Source: CAZLWA01 sp964563165 (GTDB taxonomy: Bacteria; CLD3; SB21). From it: DNA of 64,000 nt. The position numbers and the translations under genes were made by a program. Location of the stretch: the NCBI GenBank assembly GCA_964563165.1, contig CAZLWA010000097.1:62001-126000 (forward strand), written 5' to 3'. Below are positions 52,008 through 60,959 of the stretch, in pieces. Within the stretch, counting starts at the first letter, position 1; every line of letters begins with the position of its first letter. A model generated the notes under the pieces. The model made no database searches and was not told where the DNA came from. It saw nothing but the letters and a program-made list of their open reading frames with translations.

Positions 52008-53666
52008 ATGAAACTGCTTATGGCGCTGCTGGTTGTCGGATTCCTTAGTACAGACGAATCGGCTCATTCTCAAGACAAAAAGTACTGGATCTTTTTTCGC
52101 GATAAAGAAATTGACAAACCTTCCGAATTAAATCTTTCCAAAAGAACCCTCCAGCGCCGTTTGAAAGCAACGTCACCGGTCTCGGACGATTACGACATTC
52201 CGGTCTCTCGTTCCTACATCGAGAAGATCCGCGCGATGAATGTTTCCGTGCACCATCAATCACGATGGCTCAATGCGGTGAGCGTGAACATGAACGATGA
52301 GCAGAGATCAGCGGTCATGCAATTGCCATTTGTGAAAGCGGTTAGGACGGTTGCGCGGGCGTTGAAAAATAAAACAGCAAAAATAAGCCGCGCCGTAAAT
52401 CGTGGTTCATCCGTGGCCGTTCCGGATTACGGGTTCTCTCTTGTTCAAAACAAGATGATCAATACGGTTGCCGCGCATCAAATGGGGTACAGCGGCGTAG
52501 GTGTTGTCATCGGTATGATGGATACCGGATTTAATCTGGATCACAAAGCCCTTCGCTATATTCACGTCTCGGGTCAGTACGATTTTGTCGATCAGGACAC
52601 CATTGTTTCAGAAGGAATTCCGGGCGATAAACAGCGTCACAGTCACGGCACGCAGGTACTATCGGCGATAGCCGCCTATGATAATGGAAATTCTATCGGA
52701 ACGGCTTTCGGGGCGTCGTATCTGTTAGCGCGCACCGAAAACGACGACGGCATAGGACAAAAGGCGGAAGAAGATCAATGGATAGCGGGATTGGAATGGC
52801 TTGAACAACAAGGCGCGGATATCGTCAGCAGCTCGATCAGTTTTTTCGACGATTTCCAAAATGCGTCCGACAATTATCATCTTTCCGATCTCGACGGTTC
52901 TACCGCACTCACAACCATTGCGACTGCCATCGCGTTTGACAAGGGCGTTCTCGTTCTCAATTCCGCCGGCAATATGGGTGACCGCGGGCCTAAATATTTA
53001 GGTACCCCTTCGGACGGAAAAAAAATGATCGCCGTGGGCGCCGTTTACAGCGACAGCACGGTCACCGACTTCAGCTCCCGCGGGCCCACAGCCGACGGCA
53101 GAAAAAAACCGGACCTTGCGGCCCTGGGTTCCAGCGTTGCCGTCGTGGATGCGGGTGATACCTCGGCGTATTCTTTCGAAGCCGGCACGTCGTTGTCTGC
53201 GCCGCTGGTTGCCGGACTGGCGGCATTGGTCCTGGAAGCTCATCCGGCATGGTCTGCGAGACAACTGTATAATGCAATCCGGAAAACTTCCAGCCGGGGT
53301 TCGCATCCGGATAACCTCATCGGGTACGGCATTCCTGACGCCGTCAAGGCCATTAATTATCTTTCATACAACCATTCAAATATTCAAATCCAGGATATCA
53401 GCAATTTTCCAAACCCGGGCAGCGAAACAATCTCTATTCAATTCAGATCGCTTTTGACAGCCGCATTTTCAATTCAAATCTACAACGCACTCGGACAATT
53501 AGTTGCGACCCTTGCAAAAAATGAACCGGCAGTAATAAATCAGACCATACGTAAAGTTTGGAGCGGAAGGAATGATCAGGGTATGAAGGTAAGTTCAGGA
53601 GTCTATTTCTATCAGATCACGATGGCCGGAGAGTCTATCACACAGAAAATTCTATTGGTGAAGTGA
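52008..53666 (+). CDS. Secreted subtilisin-family (S8) protease with type IX sorting domain
   Basis: 552 residues. Signal peptide (about 1-22), then a propeptide-like region (about 25-135). Catalytic triad: D172 in GMMDTGFNLDHK, H213 in RHSHGTQVLSA, S395 in AGTSLSAPLVAGL; oxyanion asparagine in NSAGNMG. The last 90 residues (ISNFPNPGSETISIQFRS ... YNALGQLVATL ... SSGVYFYQITMAGE ... KILLVK) match the type A C-terminal domain of the type IX secretion system. This implies export across the outer membrane by a T9SS encoded elsewhere. It begins 9 bp after the LeuA-like gene, an unusual operon partner. Confidence 0.93.
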   Translation: MKLLMALLVVGFLSTDESAHSQDKKYWIFFRDKEIDKPSELNLSKRTLQRRLKATSPVSDDYDIPVSRSYIEKIRAMNVSVHHQSRWLNAVSVNMNDEQRSAVMQLPFVKAVRTVARALKNKTAKISRAVNRGSSVAVPDYGFSLVQNKMINTVAAHQMGYSGVGVVIGMMDTGFNLDHKALRYIHVSGQYDFVDQDTIVSEGIPGDKQRHSHGTQVLSAIAAYDNGNSIGTAFGASYLLARTENDDGIGQKAEEDQWIAGLEWLEQQGADIVSSSISFFDDFQNASDNYHLSDLDGSTALTTIATAIAFDKGVLVLNSAGNMGDRGPKYLGTPSDGKKMIAVGAVYSDSTVTDFSSRGPTADGRKKPDLAALGSSVAVVDAGDTSAYSFEAGTSLSAPLVAGLAALVLEAHPAWSARQLYNAIRKTSSRGSHPDNLIGYGIPDAVKAINYLSYNHSNIQIQDISNFPNPGSETISIQFRSLLTAAFSIQIYNALGQLVATLAKNEPAVINQTIRKVWSGRNDQGMKVSSGVYFYQITMAGESITQKILLVK

Positions 53667-53702
53667 ACCCTGCTTCCCCTTGAAGGGAATCGGGAAGAAA
53701 CA

Positions 53703-54839
53703 TTACTTCATCTTCGCAATACAGTTTTTCAGCGTTTCCAGTATCACAGGAATATCTTCTTCTTTCGACGATCTTCCTAATGTTAGTCGAATGGCGCCTC
53801 CCCGGACCCCGTCTTCCAACTTCATCGCCGTCAGCACATGTGAAGAAGATACCGCGCCGGACGTGCAGGCAGAACCTGTCGAAACCGCAATGCCGCCGAG
53901 ATCGAGCAGCATTAATATTTCATCGCCCATGAGCCCTTTAAAAGAAATATTCAAATGCCCCGGCAAACGATTCTCCGGATGACCGTTTAATACAGCAATG
54001 GAAATTTCCCGACGGATCGCCTGCCAAAGTTTTTCGTGCAGTGTGCGGAGCCGTTTCATCTCCGGTTCCAGACTCTCGCGGCACAATTCCGCCGCTTTGC
54101 CGAAACCAACAATACCGGCGACGTTCTCCGTTCCGGCACGCTGTCCCCTTTCCTGCGAACCGCCATAAATCTGCGGATGTAATTTCACGCCCCGGCGCAC
54201 GAACAAAGCGCCAACCCCCTTCGGTCCGTAAATCTTATGAGCAGACGTCGAAACCAGATCAACGGACATGGCGTTCACATCCATAGGAATTTTTCCAAAA
54301 CTCTGCACGGCATCCGTATGAAATAGAATGCCCCGCTGCCGGGCTATGGCGCCAATTTCATTTATAGGATTAATCGTTCCAACCTCGTTGTTGGCATGAA
54401 TGATCGAGATCAATGCGGTATCCGGCCGGATCGCTTTTTCAATCGTCTCAGGATGAATCATTCCGTAGGGATCGCATTCGACTGCGGTTACGCTGAATCC
54501 ATTTTCTTGCAGTACGTCAAACGAATGAAGAACAGCATGATGCTCTGTCCCGCTTGTGATGACGTGCTTTCCGCGTCCATTCGGCGCATGGACGGCGCCG
54601 AAAATGGCCAAATTGTCCGCTTCCGTCCCTCCGGCTGTAAAAACAATTTCTCCCGCACTCGCATGTAGGACGCTGGCAATTTTTTCACGCGCCTCTTCCA
54701 AAGCGACCTTTGCCGTCCTGCCGAATCCGTGAATACTGGACGGATTTCCGAAGTCCTCGCTTAAAAAAGGAAGCATCGCATCCAGGACGCGTTTATCAAC
54801 GGGCGTGGTTGCACTGTGATCTAGATAAAGCCTTTTCAT
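53703..54839 (-). CDS. Cysteine desulfurase (NifS/IscS family)
   Basis: 378 residues. N-terminal LDHSATTPVDKRVL (about 6-19), PLP lysine in SAHKIYGPKG (K202), catalytic cysteine in STGSACTSGAVSSSH (C325), and the GTENVAGIVGF block. The short cysteine loop matches the group I NifS/IscS enzymes, not SufS. It mobilises sulphur for Fe-S clusters or tRNA thiolation. No iscU, iscR or mnmA is adjacent, so its partner is unknown. It converges with the subtilase gene. Confidence 0.94.
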   Translation of the reverse strand: MKRLYLDHSATTPVDKRVLDAMLPFLSEDFGNPSSIHGFGRTAKVALEEAREKIASVLHASAGEIVFTAGGTEADNLAIFGAVHAPNGRGKHVITSGTEHHAVLHSFDVLQENGFSVTAVECDPYGMIHPETIEKAIRPDTALISIIHANNEVGTINPINEIGAIARQRGILFHTDAVQSFGKIPMDVNAMSVDLVSTSAHKIYGPKGVGALFVRRGVKLHPQIYGGSQERGQRAGTENVAGIVGFGKAAELCRESLEPEMKRLRTLHEKLWQAIRREISIAVLNGHPENRLPGHLNISFKGLMGDEILMLLDLGGIAVSTGSACTSGAVSSSHVLTAMKLEDGVRGGAIRLTLGRSSKEEDIPVILETLKNCIAKMK

Positions 54840-54925
54840 ATGTTGCTGTAATGGTGATGAAGCTCGTCAAAGGGCATATTTTTACCGCGGCTAAAATAGT
54901 CAAATTTACATGGGATGTCAACAAT

Positions 54926-56062
54926 TCAATGTGTGTAAAGTCTCGGCACGCGGGCATTGATCATGCAGGTGATTTCATACGGAATCGTTCCGATCTTTTC
55001 AGCTACTTCCGTCGCGGTAATCTCTTCCTGTCCCATTTTTCCGATCAACACTACTTCATCGCCGATCTCGACCTTATCGTCGCCGGTATTGACCATCAAT
55101 TGATCCATACACACGGCGCCGACAACCGGATAGCGTTTCCCCCGGATCAGAACTTCTCCTTTATTGGTGAGCAACCGTGAATAACCGTCGCCGTAACCGA
55201 TAGGCACTGTAATGATGTTGGAGTCTCTCGCGGTGTAATATTTTAAACCATAGCTGATGCCCGTATTGGCAGGAACGCGCTTGATGAAAACAACTTTCGA
55301 TTTCAGGGACATTGCCGGCTTCAATTGCAGTGATTTTGAAACATGAGCCGATGGATAAATTCCATATAAGGAGATCCCCGGCCTGACCATGTCAAACGTA
55401 GCCTGATGAATGTCTGAGATCGCACCGCTATTGGCAATATGTTTCAATGGGATTTCAATGCCGCTTTTCTTCAGTTCGGAAACGATCGCGTCAAATCTTT
55501 CCAGCTGCGTATGCGTGAATGCCTTGTCGCCTTCGTCGGCCGTTGCAAAGTGTGAATATAGACCCACAATCTCGATATGTTTCATTAGTGCCACGCGTTT
55601 AACGAATTCGACGGCGAACTTGTGCGTCACCCCGATCCGCTCCATGCCGGTATCTATTTTCAGATGAACGCGTGCTTTTTGATTGGTTAATTCGTCGTTA
55701 ATATGCCTGGCGAGTTCCAAAGAGGAAATAGTGATTTCGAGATCGTTTTGAGTAAATTTTTTCAACTGATATCCGAGAATGCCGCCCATCACGAGTATCG
55801 GCGCCTCGATGTCATTTTGCCTTAAGAAAATGCCTTCTTCCAAAAACCCCACACCGATATATTCGACGCCGTTCTTAACAACCGTCTGTGTCACCTCCAA
55901 AATGCCGTGTCCGTAAGCATTGGCCTTAACGATCGCCATGATCTTCTTGTGGGCGATCTTCGAACGGATTTGCTGAATATTGTAAGCGATGGCGGACAGG
56001 TCAATGACGGCGTGCGTGGGTCGAATTTCCTTTAATATTTGAAAAAGACCGGTACTGTCCAT
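54926..56062 (-). CDS. alr: Alanine racemase
   Basis: 378 residues. PLP lysine in AIVKANAYGHG (K46), the RVHLKIDTGMERIG block (about 130-143), and the tyrosine loop in PANTGISYGLKYYT (about 260-273). Alr supplies D-alanine for peptidoglycan. ATG at 56062, preceded by a spacer containing an inverted CACAGAGA word element. It lies 86 bp before the cysteine desulfurase gene. Confidence 0.95.
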   Translation of the reverse strand: MDSTGLFQILKEIRPTHAVIDLSAIAYNIQQIRSKIAHKKIMAIVKANAYGHGILEVTQTVVKNGVEYIGVGFLEEGIFLRQNDIEAPILVMGGILGYQLKKFTQNDLEITISSLELARHINDELTNQKARVHLKIDTGMERIGVTHKFAVEFVKRVALMKHIEIVGLYSHFATADEGDKAFTHTQLERFDAIVSELKKSGIEIPLKHIANSGAISDIHQATFDMVRPGISLYGIYPSAHVSKSLQLKPAMSLKSKVVFIKRVPANTGISYGLKYYTARDSNIITVPIGYGDGYSRLLTNKGEVLIRGKRYPVVGAVCMDQLMVNTGDDKVEIGDEVVLIGKMGQEEITATEVAEKIGTIPYEITCMINARVPRLYTH

Positions 56063-56072
56063 TTTTAAGCTG

Positions 56073-56148
56073 TGTTAGCCACAGAGATCACAGAGACAAA
56101 TTAAGGACAGAAAACCTCTGTGTCTCTGTGACTCCGTGTTAAAGGAAG
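56073..56148. repeat. Inverted word-repeat element (CACAGAGA family)
   Basis: CACAGAGATCACAGAGAC is followed after about 22 bases by its near-complement TCTGTGTCTCTGTGACTCCG. The element would fold into a long hairpin between the PNP and alr genes. Word family differs from the AATTACG elements, but the architecture is the same. Confidence 0.6.
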
Positions 56149-56153
56149 ATTGT

Positions 56154-56975
56154 TTAAATTTGCCTGATAATTTCCGAGATCAATTTCTGAAAGTCATCTT
56201 TAACCCGATTTGCCGTTACGGTCACTTCTTCGTGGCTCAGCGGCGTTGAACTGATCCCCGTTCCTAAATTGGTTATGCAGCTGATGCCCAGCACGCGCAT
56301 GCCCTGATGCTTTGCAACAATGACTTCCGGAACCGTAGACATTCCTACGGCATCGGCCCCCATTCTTTGAAACATTTTCACTTCGGCGCGGGTTTCGTAC
56401 GTCGGACCGGAACCGGCGCAATAAACGCCCCGCTGGGTTCTGATCCCGTATTCGAGCGCGGTGTTTTCCGCCAATCGGATATATTCGCGGTCGTAATCGC
56501 TTTCCATATCGGGAAAACGCGGACCGAACGATTCATCGTTAACGCCCTGGAGCGGGTTGGCAAACAAATGGTTGATATGGCTTGTGATGATCATCAGGTC
56601 GCCGGGAGCAAAATTCGTATTGACCCCGCCGGCTGCGTTGGTCACGATCAGCGATCGGACGCCGAGCACATGCATCAGTCTCACCACATACGTGACCTCC
56701 TGCATGGAGTAGCCTTCGTAGTAATGCACACGGCCTTTCACGGCAAGAACATCTTTACCGTGCAATTTTCCAAAAACCAATGTTCCTTCATGTCCTTCCA
56801 CGGTGGACTTGGCGTAATGAGGAATTTCGGATGTCGGAATTTCCGTACGGCTTTCCAACGTTCCGGCAAACGATCCCAAGCCGGATCCGAGAATAATTCC
56901 GATCGAAGGCTTTGCAGGCGTTTTTTTCCGGATCCATTCAAGCGATTCTTTGGCGTTTTCTTCTAAGGCGGACAT
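56154..56975 (-). CDS. punA: Purine nucleoside phosphorylase (trimeric type)
   Basis: 273 residues. IGIILGSGLGSFAG (about 24-37), GRVHYYEGYSMQEVTY (about 80-95), VTNAAGGVNTNFAPGDLM (about 113-130) and ADAVGMSTVPEVIVAKHQGM (about 210-229) mark the PNP/MTAP trimeric family, class I purine nucleoside phosphorylase. It splits inosine or guanosine with phosphate. With adenosine deaminase encoded at 15734-16846 it forms a salvage route. ATG at 56975, 12 bp after the geranylgeranyl-reductase-like gene. Confidence 0.95.
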   Translation of the reverse strand: MSALEENAKESLEWIRKKTPAKPSIGIILGSGLGSFAGTLESRTEIPTSEIPHYAKSTVEGHEGTLVFGKLHGKDVLAVKGRVHYYEGYSMQEVTYVVRLMHVLGVRSLIVTNAAGGVNTNFAPGDLMIITSHINHLFANPLQGVNDESFGPRFPDMESDYDREYIRLAENTALEYGIRTQRGVYCAGSGPTYETRAEVKMFQRMGADAVGMSTVPEVIVAKHQGMRVLGISCITNLGTGISSTPLSHEEVTVTANRVKDDFQKLISEIIRQI

Positions 56976-56987
56976 CCGTCAAATCAA

Positions 56988-58172
56988 TTAAGTGAACAAC
57001 TTGATCACATCAAAAATCAGTTTCGGCCTGGCTTTCAAAGCCGCTTTGAATATACGCATCAGGCTGCGCTCGGGCATCGGGATCTTGAGAACTTCTTTTG
57101 CCAATTTATTCAATTGCTCGTCGGTAAAGTCGAACACCGCTTCTTTGATCCTGTAAAACCGTTCGTGATCTTTGCCGATCGATTTACCCCACTCTTTATC
57201 GTATTCCGACAGCCGCGCCGCAGAAAAATTCTTATCCTGTACGGCTCCCGCCGCAACTTTTCCAGCGACCATACCGGCATACATTCCCGACACGATGCCG
57301 CCGCCGGAGATCGGATTCACCTGATGCGCCGCATCACCGACGAGCATATATCCTTCGCCCGAAATCTGCTTCCGCGTAAGCGCGCACGGTACCCCACCGC
57401 AAAGGGTAGATAGAACGGGTTTTCCGGAAAAACGCTCCTCAACAAAATCCTTGAGATAGCTCAGCGCCGAACGTTTGCCCGCATATTCGCCCGAGATGCC
57501 GATGCCGACATTCGCCGTACGATTACCTTTCGGAAAAATCCAAAGATAGCCTCCCGGAACTTTCTTGTTAGAAAACACAAATTCACACGTATCCTGATCC
57601 ACGTTCAGGTCCGCAATGGTAAATTGTGCGCACGCCTCCATATCCCGCATTTTCGTAAACGTATTCTGCCCCGCCCAGCGGCCCACGCGCGTCTCGACGC
57701 CGTCGGCGCCGATCACGATCCCCGAGCGCACTTCAACGTTATCGCCCATGTGTTTCATCTTCACGCCGAGAACTTTTCCATTGTCATCTTTGATCAAATC
57801 CGTCACGTAAGCTTTGGTGACCACTTCCGCACCGTCTTTTGCGGCAAGGTTGGCAAGTTCATAATCGAATACTTTTCGGTCGAGGCAATAACCGCAATCA
57901 CCCCAGCGCGCATCGACCGGCGATCCGTCGGGAGCAACCAATCGAAATCCCGTGATCGTCGCGGCGATCCATGACGCAGGAATATTTTGACCGAGAATGC
58001 GATGCAATCCCTTCGCTCCTACGCCCTCCGCACATCGCACCGGTACGCCTACTTCACGGTCCTTTTCCAGCAACAGGACTTTCGCACCGTTTTGAGCCGC
58101 GAATTTGGCCGCCGTACTACCCGCCGGCCCTGCACCTACGATTATTATGTCATAGTAATCTTTTTTGATCAT
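56988..58172 (-). CDS. Geranylgeranyl reductase-family flavoprotein
   Basis: 394 residues from ATG 58172 (TTG or GTG starts upstream are possible). FAD motif YYDIIIVGAGPAGSTAAKFA (about 5-24), GVPVRCAEGVG (about 42-52, the PxxCxEGV signature of the family) and MLVGDAAHQVNPISGGGIVSG (as LVGDAAHQVNPISGGG, about 285-300). Such enzymes reduce prenyl double bonds in chlorophyll, quinones or archaeal-type lipids. The exact substrate is unknown; reduction of menaquinone side chains or of isoprenoid diphosphates is plausible. A co-transcribed neighbour is PNP only. Confidence 0.88.
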   Translation of the reverse strand: MIKKDYYDIIIVGAGPAGSTAAKFAAQNGAKVLLLEKDREVGVPVRCAEGVGAKGLHRILGQNIPASWIAATITGFRLVAPDGSPVDARWGDCGYCLDRKVFDYELANLAAKDGAEVVTKAYVTDLIKDDNGKVLGVKMKHMGDNVEVRSGIVIGADGVETRVGRWAGQNTFTKMRDMEACAQFTIADLNVDQDTCEFVFSNKKVPGGYLWIFPKGNRTANVGIGISGEYAGKRSALSYLKDFVEERFSGKPVLSTLCGGVPCALTRKQISGEGYMLVGDAAHQVNPISGGGIVSGMYAGMVAGKVAAGAVQDKNFSAARLSEYDKEWGKSIGKDHERFYRIKEAVFDFTDEQLNKLAKEVLKIPMPERSLMRIFKAALKARPKLIFDVIKLFT

Positions 58173-58182
58173 GGTCACCAAG

Positions 58183-58262
58183 TAAATTGGCGAATTACAA
58201 ATTACGAATTAGGAATTAAGAATGATCCCTAAAATTCGTAATTCTTAATTCGTAATTCTTAA
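58183..58262. repeat. Palindromic AT-rich element (AATTACGAATT family)
   Basis: AATTACAAATTACGAATTA followed by GGAATTAAGAAT, then ATTCGTAATTCTTAATTCG and TAATTCTTAATT: the same words as 39706-39777 in both orientations. It fills the whole gap between recR and the flavoprotein gene. Confidence 0.7.
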
Positions 58263-58853
58263 TTAGATAGTTACTCTTCCTTCCATCGCCCGGGTCAGTG
58301 TGGTCATATCGGCGAATTCCAGATCGCTTCCGATCGGGATGCCCCGCGCTATTCTGGAGATCTTCATGCCGTGGAGTTTTTCGGCGATATACATGACCGT
58401 GGCGTCGCCAGGAACATTGGGATTGATTGCAAAAATGACTTCTTTTACGTCCTTATTTATCCTCTCGATCAACTCCCGGATTTTCAGATCTTCCGGGCCG
58501 ACTCCTTCGAGCGGATTCAAAAGTCCGCCAAGCACATGATACACACCGCGAAACTGGTCAATACGCTCGAGCGCAAGCACATCGTTAGCTTCTTCCACAA
58601 CGCAAATCGTCTGATGATCACGCTTGGAATTAGTGCAAATAATACAAGGATCGCCCTCCGTAACATTAAAGCATATCGAGCAGCGTCTGATTCTTTCCAT
58701 CAAATTAACCAGCGCTTTGGAAAGGGTCAATACGTCTTCTTTTGGCTGCTTCAATAGGTGGAATGCCAATCTCTGAGCGGTTTTACGGCCGATGCTCGGA
58801 AGCTTCGACAGTTCATTGATCAGCTGTTCTAACGATTCAGATGTATATTGCAT
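58263..58853 (-). CDS. recR: Recombination mediator RecR
   Basis: 196 residues from ATG 58853, preceded by GGAAAT. Helix-hairpin-helix ELSKLPSIGRKTAQRLAFHL (about 14-33), a four-cysteine zinc finger CSICFNVTEGDPCIIC (about 56-71), and the Toprim domain with ICVVEEANDVLALER and INPNVPGDATVMYIAE. With RecF/RecO it loads RecA. It is separated from dnaX by 70 bp; the small ybaB/ebfC gene that commonly lies between dnaX and recR is absent. Confidence 0.96.
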   Translation of the reverse strand: MQYTSESLEQLINELSKLPSIGRKTAQRLAFHLLKQPKEDVLTLSKALVNLMERIRRCSICFNVTEGDPCIICTNSKRDHQTICVVEEANDVLALERIDQFRGVYHVLGGLLNPLEGVGPEDLKIRELIERINKDVKEVIFAINPNVPGDATVMYIAEKLHGMKISRIARGIPIGSDLEFADMTTLTRAMEGRVTI

Positions 58854-58923
58854 AATTTCCAGCCACACTGTCCCTAAGAGACTAACAAACTCTCGAGTCT
58901 TCGTGTCTTAGCGGTAAATATTT

Positions 58924-60693
58924 TCAATTCTTAAATGACACATCCACCAACTCCGCATCAAATAATTCAATCACCTTTTTCAAAGGGTTTTGTTCCTGCA
59001 GCTGGCGGACGTATTTGAATAATTCCGCTGCGTCTCCGTTCCCGTTTTTTTCCTGAACTCCGGCATCCACGGTCGGATACCGGTCGAATAGATCTTCATC
59101 CGTTTTTTCAGACGCGGCACTGACCTGCTGGTTGGCGGCAATAGGCCTATCCAAATCGCATTGGATGCGAAACCGTTGACCAACGGCCTCCTTCAAAACG
59201 CCTGCAAGATAGTCTTTTTCTTTGTGAATAATCTCCGCATGAAAGTCGTTCATCTCCGAATTGATAAATCCGACGTGCACCGCGTCCGTTTTGACCGACA
59301 CGGGAACGGAATGCTCCAAGATCGAACCGACGCGGCGCTTATCCGTTTTCACGCGCTCCACGATGACATTCCACTGCGCCTGGACCTGTTGCAGTGTAAC
59401 TTCAGTTTTGGTCGTTGGAATTGATTTCCCGCCGGATTGAAGAAGAGACGGGACCGGCGCGGGATCGGTAACGGCAATATTTTGAGGTGGCGAATGTACT
59501 TCTACTGAATTAAGTTTTTTTTTTACGGCATCGGCCGGGGCGCCGGTGCCGGCCGTTTGGCCTATGGACTCGATGGTATCGATCAAGTCGGAAATCGCTA
59601 CGGTATTTTCCATCTGAATCAATTTCATCAGCAGCAGTTCAAAAATAAATTTCTGTTTGATGCTCCATTTGATCCGTTGAATCGTCTCAGAAACCAGATT
59701 CATCATACGCAGTAAGTCGGGTTCGGTGAAGTTCACGCACGTTTGCGCATACTGCGCCTGATAACTTTCGAACACCTCCGTCAGCGCCTTCGCGCCGCAG
59801 GCTTTCGCCATCAGCAGATTCCGAACATGCCCGAGAAATCCGTTCAGAAATTCCGTGATGTCCCAGCCGGCGTCCAAAACTTTTTCCGAAAACGTAAACC
59901 CGTCGGCGATATTCTTTTTTTTGATGATCTCGGTAAGTTCGAAGTGCACATGTAAATTAATAATACCGAGCGATTGACGCACATCCGCAATCTTCACTTT
60001 CATTCCGCAAAATGAAACCACCTGATCCAGCAGCGTCAGCGCATCGCGCAATCCGCCATCCGACATCTGGGCAATGGCAAAAAGCGATTCTTCGTCCATT
60101 TCTATTTTTTCGACGTCACAAATGACCTTCAGGCGTCCGACGATTTTTTCAATCGGGACGCGCTTAAAATCGAAACGCTGACACCGCGACAAGATGGTCG
60201 GTAGGATCTTGTGCGGCTCGGTCGTGGCAAAAATAAAAATCACCTGCGGGGGCGGTTCTTCCAGCGTTTTCAAAAGAGCATTGAACGCATCCTTGGTGAT
60301 CATATGAAATTCGTCGATGATGTAGATTTTGTATCCTCCGCGAACGGGCATGTAGCGCACGTTATCCCGGAGACTGCGAATTTCATCGATACCGCGATTC
60401 GAAGCGCCGTCGATTTCCAGAACATCCAAACTGCGCCCGCCTGTAATTTCCGTACAGTTCACACATTCGTTGCAGGGCGTGATCGTCGGCCCGCCTTTCT
60501 CGCAGTTGATGGCTTTGGCGAAAATTCTCGCCGACGTCGTTTTTCCGACGCCGCGCGGACCGGAAAAAATATACGCATGCGCGATACGCTTTGATTCGAT
60601 CGCGTTTTTTAGCGTCGTCGTGATGTGTTCCTGGCCGATCACATCATCGAAGACCATCGGACGATATTTGCGCGCAATAACTAGGTAAGACAT
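58924..60693 (-). CDS. dnaX: DNA polymerase III subunit gamma/tau
   Basis: 589 residues. Begins MSYLVIARKYRPMVFDDVIGQ (as YLVIARKYRP and FDDVIGQEH). Walker A GPRGVGKTTSARI (K51), four zinc-ligand cysteines in CEKGG..CNECVNC (about 64-79), Walker B IIDEFHM, and sensor SRCQRFDF. The C-terminal third (about 385-589) is low in similarity, as usual for tau. Part of the clamp loader. ATG at 60693, 42 bp after the SRP RNA terminator. A classic frameshift site for gamma is not evident: the coding strand near residues 405-410 does have an A-rich run, but I do not claim it is used. Confidence 0.96.
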   Translation of the reverse strand: MSYLVIARKYRPMVFDDVIGQEHITTTLKNAIESKRIAHAYIFSGPRGVGKTTSARIFAKAINCEKGGPTITPCNECVNCTEITGGRSLDVLEIDGASNRGIDEIRSLRDNVRYMPVRGGYKIYIIDEFHMITKDAFNALLKTLEEPPPQVIFIFATTEPHKILPTILSRCQRFDFKRVPIEKIVGRLKVICDVEKIEMDEESLFAIAQMSDGGLRDALTLLDQVVSFCGMKVKIADVRQSLGIINLHVHFELTEIIKKKNIADGFTFSEKVLDAGWDITEFLNGFLGHVRNLLMAKACGAKALTEVFESYQAQYAQTCVNFTEPDLLRMMNLVSETIQRIKWSIKQKFIFELLLMKLIQMENTVAISDLIDTIESIGQTAGTGAPADAVKKKLNSVEVHSPPQNIAVTDPAPVPSLLQSGGKSIPTTKTEVTLQQVQAQWNVIVERVKTDKRRVGSILEHSVPVSVKTDAVHVGFINSEMNDFHAEIIHKEKDYLAGVLKEAVGQRFRIQCDLDRPIAANQQVSAASEKTDEDLFDRYPTVDAGVQEKNGNGDAAELFKYVRQLQEQNPLKKVIELFDAELVDVSFKN

Positions 60694-60734
60694 GACTTAA
60701 GCAATGAGACTTTCGTGTTTTTTGCCGGACCTAT

Positions 60735-60741
60735 AAAAAAA
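60735..60741 (-). terminator. U-tract ending the SRP RNA
   Basis: Seven T's on the minus strand directly follow the closing stem of the SRP RNA, which serves as the terminator hairpin. Confidence 0.7.
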
Positions 60742-60840
60742 GCCCAAGCTTGTTACGGCACATCCAAGGATACGCCTACCGTTGCTTCCTTCCGGACCTG
60801 GCGGGGTTCAGCTGCCTCAAATTGCGTAAGGCTCGGGCAT
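60740..60840 (-). ncRNA. ffs: Signal recognition particle RNA (small bacterial type)
   Basis: Minus strand, about 100 nt. The apical domain is unmistakable: GCTGAACCCCGCCAGGTCCG then GAAGGAAGCAACGGTAGGC, with the GGAA tetraloop region and symmetric loop. The ends GCCCGAGC (5') and GCTTGGGC (3') pair. It lies next to dnaX, as in Bacillus and others. The U-tract follows at 60741-60735. Confidence 0.96.
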
Positions 60841-60877
60841 CTAGAAAATTTACTCCAGCGTACATTTTGTTGCAGCC

Positions 60878-60906
60878 AAAGTAATGAATCTGCCTTATTT
60901 TGTCAA
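60878..60906 (-). promoter_or_regulatory. Predicted promoter of the SRP RNA gene
   Basis: Minus strand: perfect TTGACA (60906-60901), 17-bp spacer, TACTTT (60883-60878). Transcription would begin near 60871, leaving about 30 nt to be trimmed from the 5' end. Confidence 0.55.
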
Positions 60907-60959
60907 GGTTTTATATGGGTGGGAAATCGAGGATTTAGTTGTTAGCGGATAACATCTAT

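Noticed and set aside
58924..60693. Programmed frameshift in dnaX
   Set aside because: There is an A-rich stretch near the middle of the gene but no clear slippery heptamer with a following hairpin that I could support.
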